A stretch of DNA of 38,263 bases from Candidatus Sumerlaeota bacterium. Lineage in GTDB: Bacteria > Sumerlaeota > Sumerlaeia > UBA8349. The position numbers and the translations under genes were made by a program. The notes under the pieces are model-generated. The model had not been told where the DNA came from. It saw nothing but the letters and a program-made list of their open reading frames with translations, and ran no database searches. Of the stretch, positions 31,613 to 38,263 are shown piece by piece. Position 1 is the first letter of the stretch, and the number at the start of each line of letters is the position of its first letter. Where the stretch lies: positions 1 through 38,263 of the forward strand of contig JAFGFN010000018.1 of NCBI GenBank assembly GCA_016931035.1. The letters are read 5' to 3'.

Positions 31613-31789
31613 CCAGACTCAGGGGCAGGGTCAGATTCCAAAGGCAAGTCGAGATTCGCAATCTTGACCTGGGTGGGCTGGCGTTATGCCCCTGGTAGTA
31701 GTTCCTCTGCCGGCTCTTGCGATCCGGAATGGATCGTCTCTTCTCTCAACCGCAAACGGTTGTCATTTCGCAGATCGGAGTTTGCACCC
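31613..31789. other. Intergenic segment with repeat-like sequence
   Basis: It contains ACTCAGGGGCAGGGTCAGA near 31617-31635, a word often seen at the ends of REP-associated elements, but no second end or transposase is present. The frame opening at 31664 runs into the next gene and lacks protein features before the GTG at 31790. Confidence 0.35.
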
Positions 31790-33469
31790 GTGAGAAGTAT
31801 CGACGGAAAACTGCGGAGATCGCTGCTCAGCGCGGCGACGTGGTTCGTCATTGGTTGCATGGCGGCTGGGCCGGCGGTCGGAGACGGATTGCTCGATCCC
31901 GACGACTATGCCCATTACGTCCAGAACTTCAACGCGATGGAAGAGCCGGAGAATCCGAGCCACGGAATCATCCCCAACGCACTGGCGTGGGATTGGATGG
32001 AGGAGAATATCCCGTTGTTCGATTGTCCCAACGATTGGTTCGAGCAAATCTACTATTATCGTTGGTGGAGTTTTCGAAAACACATCAAGTATCCGACCAA
32101 CTACGGCTACACAGGATACATCATAACGGAGTGGGTCCTCTGGGAGAATCCGAACAGCAGCCCCTTCAGCCATCATATTGCGGAGGGACGATGGGTGCAC
32201 AATCAGGATTACCTCGACCAGTACGTTCACTTTTTCTACCGGGCGAACGCCGGCGAGCCGGACACGCGTTTTCACAATTACAGCAATTGGGCGACGGACG
32301 CGCTTTACAAGCGCTATCTGGTGACGATGGACGGCGCTTATCTGATCGATCTGCTCGACGATCTTGTTGCGGATTATCAGGAGTGGGAGAGCACAAACAT
32401 GCGTCCGGACGGCCTGTTCTGGTCATACGATGTGCGCGACAGCATGGAAGAATCGATCAGCGGCTCGCGCACCGAAAAAAACGTACGGCCGACACTCAAC
32501 AGCTACATGACGGCCAACGCGCGCGCGCTGGCGAAAATCGCCTTGCTGGCTGGTCGCGCCGACATCGCCGCCACCTATCGGACGAAATACGAATCGTTGC
32601 ATACGAGTATGGTCGCGGCGATGTGGGACGATACGGCCAAGTTCTTCAAGGTGCAATACGAGGCCGGGGGGCTCTGCGACGCGCGCGAGGCGATCGGCTT
32701 CATTCCCTGGATGTTCAATCTCCCAGGGCCGGAACACGCCGAGGCGTGGAGTCAGCTGTCGGACCCCGAAGGGTTTTGGGCGCCGGCGGGATTGACCACC
32801 GCCGAACGGCGGCACCCGCTCTTTCGCACCCACGGCACCGGCGGTTGCGAATGGGATGGGCCGGTCTGGCCGTTCGCCACCAGCCAATCGCTGGGCGCCA
32901 TGGCGAATATGCTCTGCGGACCCGGGCCGTACTACGCAACCAAGCAGAATTACTTCGACGCGTTGTCGATCTACGCCCAGTCGCACCAGTTTCCCCAGGT
33001 CGCTCCCAACAAGCCCTATCTGGGCGAGTATTTGGACGAAGTCACCAACTACTGGCTTAAGGGACCCGATTCGGAACGCAGCCGCTATTACAACCACTCC
33101 ACGTTCGCCGACCTGGTGATCAGCGGTCTGGTCGGCCTCAAACCCCGCGAGGACAACACCGTCGAAGTGGCGCCGCTCGTGCCGGCGGATTCCTGGGATT
33201 GGTTCTGCCTGGACCGCGTGCTCTATCACGGCCACACGCTGACCATCGTGTGGGATCGAGACGGCACGCGTTACGGTCTCGGGGCGGGACTGAAGGTATA
33301 TTGCGACGACGAGCTGATCGCGAGCGCGGCGACGCTCGCCCGCGTCACGGGGACTCTGCCGTCCCCAACGCCAACCCCAACGGAAACTCCGACGGAAACT
33401 CCGACGGAGACTCCAACGCCACCGTCATCGCCATCCGCCGTGCGCGACTCGGTGTGGTTTCTGTATTGA
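31790..33469 (+). CDS. Secreted glycoside hydrolase, MGH1/GH63-like (alpha/alpha)6 fold
   Basis: This 559-residue protein starts at GTG 31790 (GGAG 9 nt upstream), which gives a signal peptide (VRSIDGKLRRSLLSAATWFVIGCMAAGPAVG). The body has the helical-barrel features of mannosylglycerate-hydrolase-like enzymes: DWFEQIYYYRWWSFRKHI, ATDALYKRYLVTMD, RPDGLFWSYDVRDSMEESIS, RPTLNSYMTANARALAKIA, CEWDGPVWPFATSQSLGAM. W-D-G-P-x-W-P-x-x-T is typical of that clan. A beta-domain follows, then a Pro/Thr linker with 12-bp DNA repeats (TPTE) and the tail RDSVWFLY. The substrate is unknown; a rhamnosidic or mannosidic plant glycan is plausible beside a pectinesterase. A start at 31664 would bury the signal peptide. 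Confidence 0.8.
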   Translation: MRSIDGKLRRSLLSAATWFVIGCMAAGPAVGDGLLDPDDYAHYVQNFNAMEEPENPSHGIIPNALAWDWMEENIPLFDCPNDWFEQIYYYRWWSFRKHIKYPTNYGYTGYIITEWVLWENPNSSPFSHHIAEGRWVHNQDYLDQYVHFFYRANAGEPDTRFHNYSNWATDALYKRYLVTMDGAYLIDLLDDLVADYQEWESTNMRPDGLFWSYDVRDSMEESISGSRTEKNVRPTLNSYMTANARALAKIALLAGRADIAATYRTKYESLHTSMVAAMWDDTAKFFKVQYEAGGLCDAREAIGFIPWMFNLPGPEHAEAWSQLSDPEGFWAPAGLTTAERRHPLFRTHGTGGCEWDGPVWPFATSQSLGAMANMLCGPGPYYATKQNYFDALSIYAQSHQFPQVAPNKPYLGEYLDEVTNYWLKGPDSERSRYYNHSTFADLVISGLVGLKPREDNTVEVAPLVPADSWDWFCLDRVLYHGHTLTIVWDRDGTRYGLGAGLKVYCDDELIASAATLARVTGTLPSPTPTPTETPTETPTETPTPPSSPSAVRDSVWFLY

Positions 33470-33589
33470 TTCGCTTTGTGTGGACGGGCGACGGGGGCGC
33501 GAGTGGCCTTCAGGGGCGGACTTGCGAATTCCGATTTGTTTCTTGGTCCGCATCTGCGGGCAATCCCGAGGCTTTGAGACAATCCTCGG

Positions 33590-34546
33590 TTACGCAGTCG
33601 GGCGGCGGCGGCGCCATGCGCGCCAGAGGTCGGAGATTTCATTGGTTCCGAAGATGCCCTGCGGGCGAAGCCGGATGAGGAGAATCAACATCAGGGCGTA
33701 GACCAGCTGCGGGTTCTCCTTGATTCGGTCCATCGTCCAGGCGAACTGAGCGTTCTCCCACAACTTCTTCATTTGCTCGGGCGCGAAACGCACTAGAGGG
33801 TCGATGAGCCCGAGCAATACCGCGCCGACCACCGAGCCGCTCACGCTTCCGAGTCCGCCCAGGACGATCATGAGGAGCGGGACGATCGTTTTCATCAGGT
33901 CGAAATCCTTGGGCGCGATGCGGTCGTTCGAAAACGCATAGAGCGCCCCCGCCAATCCCGCGATGGCCGAGCCGATGACGAACGCCTCGACCTTGAGACG
34001 CGACGTGTTCATCCCCATGACTTGGGCGGCGATTTCGTTCTCGCGGATCGCCAGAAACGCGCGTCCCGTAGCCGACCGTTTGATGCGCGACGCCGCGACG
34101 ACAACCAGCGCGATCAGGGCGAGGGCGACGAGGAACGCCCAGTGCGAGGGGAGCTTGGGCGGCATTTCAAGACCCGTGGGTCCGCCGAGCCGTGTGGGCC
34201 AAAGCGTGTCCATCACGATCCGGAAGATCTCGGCGAACGCGAGCGTGGCGATGGCGAGGTAGTCGCCTCGGAGCCTGAGACAGGGGACGCCGACCAGGAA
34301 TCCGAAGATCCCCGCGACGATCATAGCGACGAAGCAACCCACGACGAAATGACACCAATAGGGCGCCGTATAGAGCGCCGGGTCGAAATGCGTGAGGTAC
34401 ACGCCGCCCGCGTAAGCCCCGATGCCGAAGAACGCGGCATGGCCGAGCGAGAACATTCCCGTGAATCCGTTGATGACGTTGTAGCCCACCGCCAGGATGA
34501 CGAAGACGCCGATGTTGAGGAGGATGGAGAAGACGATGTCGGTCAT
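33590..34546 (-). CDS. livM: Liv/HAAT-type ABC permease LivM
   Basis: This 318-residue permease has about nine membrane segments and typical blocks: VGYNVINGFTGMFSLGHAAF, CLRLRGDYLAIATLAFAEI, RAFLAIRENEIAAQVMGMN (the cytoplasmic loop touching the ATPases), IVPLLMIVLGGLGSVSGSVV and RLRPQGIFG near the end. It pairs with LivH to form the pore. It has no visible Shine-Dalgarno site; low-complexity repeat DNA begins 4 bp upstream of its start. The convergent glycoside hydrolase gene ends 120 bp away, and nothing clear lies in that gap. Confidence 0.94.
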   Translation of the reverse strand: MTDIVFSILLNIGVFVILAVGYNVINGFTGMFSLGHAAFFGIGAYAGGVYLTHFDPALYTAPYWCHFVVGCFVAMIVAGIFGFLVGVPCLRLRGDYLAIATLAFAEIFRIVMDTLWPTRLGGPTGLEMPPKLPSHWAFLVALALIALVVVAASRIKRSATGRAFLAIRENEIAAQVMGMNTSRLKVEAFVIGSAIAGLAGALYAFSNDRIAPKDFDLMKTIVPLLMIVLGGLGSVSGSVVGAVLLGLIDPLVRFAPEQMKKLWENAQFAWTMDRIKENPQLVYALMLILLIRLRPQGIFGTNEISDLWRAWRRRRPTA

Positions 34547-34550
34547 GGAC

Positions 34551-34580
34551 AGTTTTGAGTTTTTAGTTGTGAGTTTTGAG
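34551..34580. repeat. GAGTTTTGAG-type low-complexity repeat, left
   Basis: Three spaced copies of AGTTTTGAG/AGTTGTGAG words lie directly upstream of the livM start codon. The right-hand counterpart at 35043-35110 has the same words on the opposite strand, so the pair flanks the four-helix-bundle remnant in inverted orientation. Confidence 0.6.
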
Positions 34581-34613
34581 TCTCGGCGTGTGTCGGGCGC
34601 GCGCCGACGCCTG

Positions 34614-34883
34614 CTATTCGATCTCGCTGTTGTCGGTTCCTATCTTCTGCACGAGGGCGTAGAGCATTCTCTGCAGCTCGTCGATTGCCGAACGAATCTC
34701 CCGCGACTTCGCCGGGTCGGCCAAGCCGAGTTCCTCCGCCAAGATACACTGCGCATCCAGTTCGGCTAGGCTCCCTCTCGCGATGTTGAGAAATCTTGAG
34801 AACTCCTTTGCGCTTCGGCGAGCCTGACCTTCTGCGATGTTCGACGGTATGGAAACGGCGCACCGCCGCATCTGAGAGAGCTC
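34614..34883 (-). pseudogene. Truncated four-helix-bundle (S23/IVP family) gene
   Basis: The remaining frame reads ELSQMRRCAVSIPSNIAEG, then SRFLNIARGSLAELDAQ and a helical tail ending IGTDNSEIE. These are the conserved centre and C-terminus of the 23S-rRNA-intervening-sequence-like four-helix bundle proteins (about 120 residues). The first helix (about 35 residues, normally with a V-W-x-K/E-A motif) is missing. An in-frame TAG at 34884-34886 lies in the dispersed repeat that starts at 34883, so truncation coincides with the repeat edge. An internal ATG at 34871 could still give an 85-residue product. Confidence 0.75.
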
Positions 34884-35028
34884 CTAATGTCGTGTCCCGG
34901 AAGTCCATTGGCGACATTCTATGCCGCCCCCTGCGGTGGCTCTTGTACAGGAAGATGCCCTTTCCCACGGGCTCACGCCCGTGGCTAACCCTATGCCGCC
35001 CGCTGCGCGGGCTGGGGATTATGCAAAG
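34883..35028. repeat. Long dispersed repeat, copy 2
   Basis: This 146-bp element is the reverse complement of 19951-20094 with scattered changes. Shared blocks in this orientation are CACGGGCTCACGCCCGTGGC, CTATGCCGCCCGCTGCGCGG and TGTCCCGGAAGTCC. It replaces the 5' end of the four-helix-bundle gene and lies between livH and livM. Confidence 0.85.
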
Positions 35029-35042
35029 AGATTCTGGCACAC

Positions 35043-35110
35043 CTCACGAACTCCTGACTCTCAACTCCCGGTTCTTCCGATCTCACAACTCATAGCTCAC
35101 CACTCACAAC
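35043..35110. repeat. CTCACAACTC-type low-complexity repeat, right
   Basis: The DNA is built from words such as CTCACAACTC, GACTCTCAACTC and CACTCACAAC. It is the inverted counterpart of 34551-34580 and ends 7 bp before the livH stop codon. Confidence 0.55.
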
Positions 35111-35116
35111 GGCCTC

Positions 35117-36070
35117 CTACACTTTCTCGGTCCTCTTCGTCCCCAGAATTCCTTGCGGACGCAGGAGCAGAATGACGACGAGGATGGCGAACGCGACGGC
35201 GTCCTTGTATTCGGTCGGCAGATTGGCGAAGACGGCCAGGCTCTCGGCCAGGCCGATGGCGAGTCCTCCGATCACGGCGCCCGGAATGCTTCCGATTCCG
35301 CCGACCACCGCCGCGACGAACGCTTTGAGGCCGGGCAGGAATCCCATCATCGGGTTGATGTTGTAGAGCATGCCCGACAACATTCCCGCCACGCCCGCGA
35401 ACAGTCCGCCCAGGGCGAAGGTGAGCGCGATCACGCGATCGGTGTCGATTCCCATGAGACGCGCCGCTTCGATATCCTGCGCCGTGGCGCGCATCGCCTT
35501 TCCGACTCGCGTTTTCATCACGAGAACGTAGAGGACGCCCATCGACACGGCGCTGACCGCCAGGATGAGGATCTTGGCGTTCTGGATTTCGAAATCGAAG
35601 GGGAGACTATAGGACTGGTACCAATCGAGGAATCTCGCCAGTGGCAAATCGCGTGCGCCGCCGCGGAGCGCCGCCACGTACGATTGGGGGTTGGGCGAGA
35701 ACGCGATTCGCGCCAGGTTCTGAAGGAGAAACGAGACGCCGATGGCCGTGAGGAGCGCCACGATCCGGTCGTACTTGCGGATGGGGCGATAGGCGACGCG
35801 TTCGGTCGCTATCGCCAGGATCGAGGCCGCCGCGGCCGACCCGGCGACGGCCAGGAGCAAGAGGCCCGCGACGGTCCAGGGCGACGCCGCGTCGCCCGGT
35901 CCGTAGAGCAGGACGTAGAAGCCGACGTAAGCGCCGACCATGTAGAATTCGCCGTGGGCGAAGTTGATCAGCTTGACGATGCCGTAGACCAACGTGTAGC
36001 CCAGAGCGATCATGGCATAGAGGCTGCCCGTCGCCACGCCGTCGAGAACGCTTTGGAGGAAGTCCTGCAT
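35117..36070 (-). CDS. livH: Liv/HAAT-type ABC permease LivH
   Basis: This 317-residue permease has the family start LQSVLDGVATGSLYAMIALG, then TLVYGIVKLINFAHGEFYMV, ERVAYRPIRKYDRIVALLTAIG, RVGKAMRATAQDIEAARLMG (the loop that docks on the ATPase), the GMLYNINPMMG region and LLRPQGILG at the end. About eight membrane segments are visible. It lies 172 bp after livK, with a G/C hairpin between, and is separated from livM by 570 bp of repeat and pseudogene DNA. Confidence 0.94.
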   Translation of the reverse strand: MQDFLQSVLDGVATGSLYAMIALGYTLVYGIVKLINFAHGEFYMVGAYVGFYVLLYGPGDAASPWTVAGLLLLAVAGSAAAASILAIATERVAYRPIRKYDRIVALLTAIGVSFLLQNLARIAFSPNPQSYVAALRGGARDLPLARFLDWYQSYSLPFDFEIQNAKILILAVSAVSMGVLYVLVMKTRVGKAMRATAQDIEAARLMGIDTDRVIALTFALGGLFAGVAGMLSGMLYNINPMMGFLPGLKAFVAAVVGGIGSIPGAVIGGLAIGLAESLAVFANLPTEYKDAVAFAILVVILLLRPQGILGTKRTEKV

Positions 36071-36190
36071 CGTATGCCGGTGCGTTGGGTCAATATGGGA
36101 GATCGCGCCAGGGGTTCCACCCCCGGCACCCCCGCCAGGAAGCGCGCTCCTTGGGCCGTGCCGCCGGCCACAGCCGGCCGATGGGGGGCT

Positions 36191-36223
36191 GAGGGGGGGG
36201 GGCGCGAGAAGCCCCCCCCCCTC
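36191..36223 (-). terminator. 13-bp perfect G/C hairpin after livK
   Basis: A stem pairs GAG plus a ten-G run and C (36191-36203) with the exact complement (36211-36223), loop 7 nt. Read from livK it begins about 20 nt after the stop codon. No T-run follows, so it is more likely a 3'-end stabilising or attenuating hairpin within the operon than a full terminator. Confidence 0.6.
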
Positions 36224-36242
36224 AATACTTCCGCGCGATTCC

Positions 36243-37499
36243 TTATGGATTCACGACCTTCACAAAGGCGCTCTTGATCCCGTCGCCGGCGACGTCATAG
36301 CGCAGAATCACGAGACTCTTGAGCGGGTCGCCCGAGGGCTGCATCGCGATCGCTCCCGTCGCGCCCTTGTAGTTCTCGATCGAGGCCAGGGCGCCGCGCA
36401 ACGCCCGGCGCTGGGAGGCCAGGTCGGAGGGAGCGAAGCTCGCCAGTGCCCCGGCGTGAAGCGCCGCCTGGGCGACGAGTCCCATCGAATCGTATCCGAG
36501 CGCCTCGAACGAACGAGGATCGTCGATCCCTCGGGCCGAAGCCAGGGCGAGGAACTTCTCGAGTTCGGGCGTCTTGGATTCGGTCGAGAAGGCGCCGGAG
36601 AAGTACGATCCCTGGAGGTTGTGTCCGGCGTTGTCGGTGAGGTCCGAATTGTCCCATCCGTCGGCCCCGAGGAGGGTGGCCTCGAGGCGGATGTTCTTGG
36701 CCTGGTTGACGATCAGCGGCAGCTCGGGCGGATAGCCCGGAACGAAGAGGGCTTGGGCTTCGGCGCGGCGAATCTTGCGCAGTTGGGGGACGAAGTCCGT
36801 GTCGCCCTGTTTGTACGACTCCATCGGCATCATCGTGCCTCCGAGACGCTCGAACGTCTCGGAGAAGCTCTTGCACAGCCCGACGCTGTAGTCGCTCGTG
36901 CGATCCTGAAAGGCGACGGCACTGCGCAGCCCCAGGTCTTCGTAGGCGAACCGCGCCACGGCGATGCCCTGGAACGAGTCGTTGAAACAGGCGCGAAAGA
37001 TGAAATCGCCGTACTCGGTGATCTTGTCGTTCGTGCCCGTCGGCGTCATCAGAACGACACCCTTGTTCTGGGCGTCGCGGGCGACGGCCATCGCGTTGGT
37101 GCTCGTGATGGGGCCGATGACGGCCAGGACCTTATTCAGGCCCTCGAGTTTGCGCAATGCGTCGGCCGACTTGACGGTATCGCCCTCGTTGTTTTCGATC
37201 ACCAGTTCGATTTGGCGTCCGCCGACGCCGCCGGTCTTGTTGATTTCGTCGGCCATCATCTTGACGCCGTCGAGGGTGCTGCTGCCGTAAGCGGCCAGGT
37301 TGCCCGACAAGGGCATGATGGCCCCGATCTTAAGGGAGGGAAACGGCTGCCCGACCATCATCGGCGCGGGGGGCGGCCCGGGCTCGGGCGACACCGCCAT
37401 GGAGGGGGAAGTCGGCTGCGCGCCGCCGACGGCCGCCATGGCCGAGATCAGAATGGACACTAGAAACACACGTCGCCGTGCCACGGATTCGCGTCGCAT
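36243..37499 (-). CDS. livK: Liv/HAAT-type periplasmic substrate-binding protein
   Basis: This 418-residue type I periplasmic binding protein has a basic signal sequence (MRRESVARRRVFLVSILISAM...) and a Pro-rich linker (about 28-50). The LivJ/LivK domain follows: LKIGAIMPLSGNLAAYGSSTLDGVKMMADEIN, VIGPITSTNAMAVARDAQ, GVVLMTPTGTND, FRACFNDSFQG and FVPGYPPELPLIVNQAKN. It captures an amino acid or related amide and delivers it to LivHM; the residues do not fix the ligand. A strong AAGGAGGT ribosome site lies 9 nt before the ATG, contrasting with the permease genes. It follows a small lipoprotein gene by 37 bp. Confidence 0.92.
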   Translation of the reverse strand: MRRESVARRRVFLVSILISAMAAVGGAQPTSPSMAVSPEPGPPPAPMMVGQPFPSLKIGAIMPLSGNLAAYGSSTLDGVKMMADEINKTGGVGGRQIELVIENNEGDTVKSADALRKLEGLNKVLAVIGPITSTNAMAVARDAQNKGVVLMTPTGTNDKITEYGDFIFRACFNDSFQGIAVARFAYEDLGLRSAVAFQDRTSDYSVGLCKSFSETFERLGGTMMPMESYKQGDTDFVPQLRKIRRAEAQALFVPGYPPELPLIVNQAKNIRLEATLLGADGWDNSDLTDNAGHNLQGSYFSGAFSTESKTPELEKFLALASARGIDDPRSFEALGYDSMGLVAQAALHAGALASFAPSDLASQRRALRGALASIENYKGATGAIAMQPSGDPLKSLVILRYDVAGDGIKSAFVKVVNP

Positions 37500-37536
37500 G
37501 GTCCGCGGACCTCCTTCGTTCGAGTCTAGGAAACCG

Positions 37537-37785
37537 CTATTCCAAATGATGCTGCTTGCGAAGACGATACAGGGCCTCGTCGATCTCGGCCCGGCGCCAC
37601 TTCTCGCTCTCGGCCAGTTTCTGCTCGGTCAACGCGAGCGAGCCGGTTTCATCGTACAGCCGGCGCGCGTCGTCGTACTTGACGTCCGAGATCCACATCC
37701 GATCGTTCCGGTAAATCGAGCAGGAAACGGTGAGAAGAATGGCGAGTATCGCCACGAGCCGCAAGCACGTTGTCTTGAGAAGCAT
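37537..37785 (-). CDS. Small lipoprotein, first gene of the liv operon
   Basis: This 82-residue protein begins MLLKTTCLRLVAILAILLTVSC, a signal peptide with a lipobox-like T-V-S-C at 19-22 (Cys22). The mature part is a single predicted helical segment rich in charge (YDDARRLYDETGSL, LAESEKWRRAEIDEALYRL) ending HHLE. It is probably anchored to a membrane by lipid on Cys22. Similar small helical proteins have no known function to me. The spacing of 37 bp to livK suggests co-transcription. An overlapping ATG at 37797 in another frame was dismissed. Confidence 0.65.
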   Translation of the reverse strand: MLLKTTCLRLVAILAILLTVSCSIYRNDRMWISDVKYDDARRLYDETGSLALTEQKLAESEKWRRAEIDEALYRLRKQHHLE

Positions 37786-37991
37786 GGTCGGAACATAATC
37801 CTTTCGGTTCGAGAATGCGCGGGCGGAGTTCGGCCCGAACGAACGATTCGCGAGTATCAGGTCGAATACTGAGATTTCCGCGTCTCGGAGTCAACTACTT
37901 TCCTGATTCCGAGGGGCCAATGGGTGCATCTTGGCGAAGCGACCGATCGGTTCTGCGTCGATTCCATTTCTGTTCCGGTCGAGGTACTTCT

Positions 37992-38080
37992 CCAGCCCGG
38001 AGGGCTGACGGATAGTAGCCGGGGGTGACACCCCCGGACCAAGACAAAACAATACGCGCACCCTGGAGGGGTGCCGGAAG
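37992..38080. repeat. Three-hairpin intergenic repeat
   Basis: Consecutive hairpins are CAGCCC/GGGCTG (37993-37998 with 38002-38007), CCGGGGGTGACACCCCCGG (38019-38037) and GCACCCTGGAGGGGTGC (38058-38074). It is another family of palindromic repeats, upstream of the liv operon. The remainder of 37786-38200 shows no gene; it should contain the liv promoter, which I could not identify. Confidence 0.65.
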
Positions 38081-38201
38081 TCCCGATCTCGACAAGAGCG
38101 GGAAAGTCCGTGATTGTTTCCGAACGCGGAACCGGAGTCTCATGCACAACACGGAGTTCTTTGGCCCTCCCGGGAATTCTGAGAGCGTGTGTGAGAAGTG
38201 T

Positions 38202-38260
38202 GCTGTCACGGCTCTTGCGTGCGCCGCTACGCCGCGCCGCAAGACCGACGCGCCAGCGCA
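38202..38260. repeat. Dispersed palindromic repeat, copy 2
   Basis: GCTGTCACGGCTCTTGCGTG through CGCCAGCGCA aligns with 5319-5377 inside rnr, in the same orientation, with a few substitutions and one 3-bp gap. It may extend past the window end. Confidence 0.7.
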
Positions 38261-38263
38261 ATA

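Noticed and set aside
31613..31660. End of an IS200/RAYT-type element
   Set aside because: Only one suggestive word is present, with no transposase and no matching second end.
36191..36223. Rho-independent terminator ending the liv operon after livK
   Set aside because: No T-tract follows the hairpin, and livH continues in the same direction; a stabiliser or attenuator fits better.
1..38263. tRNA or rRNA genes
   Set aside because: No cloverleaf with T-loop GTTCGA-type signature or rRNA core sequence was recognised by eye on either strand; a covariance scan was not possible.

Overview
The window is a chromosomal stretch from a high-GC, Gram-negative-type bacterium. Three things point to Planctomycetota or a neighbouring, mostly uncultured phylum. 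The first is secreted proteins with the N-terminal FTYQGQL-type domain and the GQPDAG...LTGGFW module. The second is a very high load of short palindromic intergenic repeats, including the element that translates as GILPM...HGRDARAT. The third is many paralogous or tail-to-head overlapping secreted genes. Placement below that level is not supported by anything I can see. No rRNA, tRNA, CRISPR array or intact transposase was recognised.

Layout. 1-1868 (minus): two secreted proteins in an operon. 2192-4752 (minus): a translationally coupled pair of paralogous PP-loop (SGGxDS) proteins with a Cys-cluster. 4853-7312 (minus): RNase R carrying two in-frame insertions of repeat DNA. 7563-8615 (minus): DAHP synthase. 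8756-14219 (plus): GT-C-like membrane glycosyltransferase, CCA-adding enzyme, two overlapping thymidylate kinase paralogues (the second with a Walker A Lys to Arg change) and NAD kinase. 14524-16233 (plus): a full-length glutaminyl-tRNA synthetase in which both class I signature motifs are replaced. 16290-19985 (minus): an overlapping three-gene operon of two secreted proteins and a pseudopilin.

19951-21250 is a repeat-rich regulatory region. It holds a cobalamin riboswitch and an intrinsic terminator, both on the minus strand, with no B12 gene behind them. It also holds the promoter and palindromic operator of a YtrA-type GntR regulator (plus). The ABC transporter that should follow the regulator (21649-22509) has collapsed through internal deletions. 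22663-25326 is a large protein joining a KaiC-like domain without a P-loop to a PEP-synthase-type ATP-grasp domain.

25552-37785 (minus) is a branched-chain-amino-acid-type (Liv/HAAT) ABC transporter: lipoprotein, livK, livH, livM, then livG and livF. It is broken in two places. Between livH and livM lies a truncated four-helix-bundle gene fused to a dispersed repeat. Between livM and livG lies a block of about 6 kb read from the other strand, carrying a zinc-ribbon membrane protein, a pectinesterase-like protein and a secreted glycoside hydrolase. livGF appears to have its own promoter at the edge of that block.

Recurrent themes are tandem paralogues with 4-bp ATGA overlaps, repeat insertion into genes and leaders, enzymes that keep their fold but lose signature residues, and a short W-x-[LR]-[YH] C-terminal tail on four secreted proteins.
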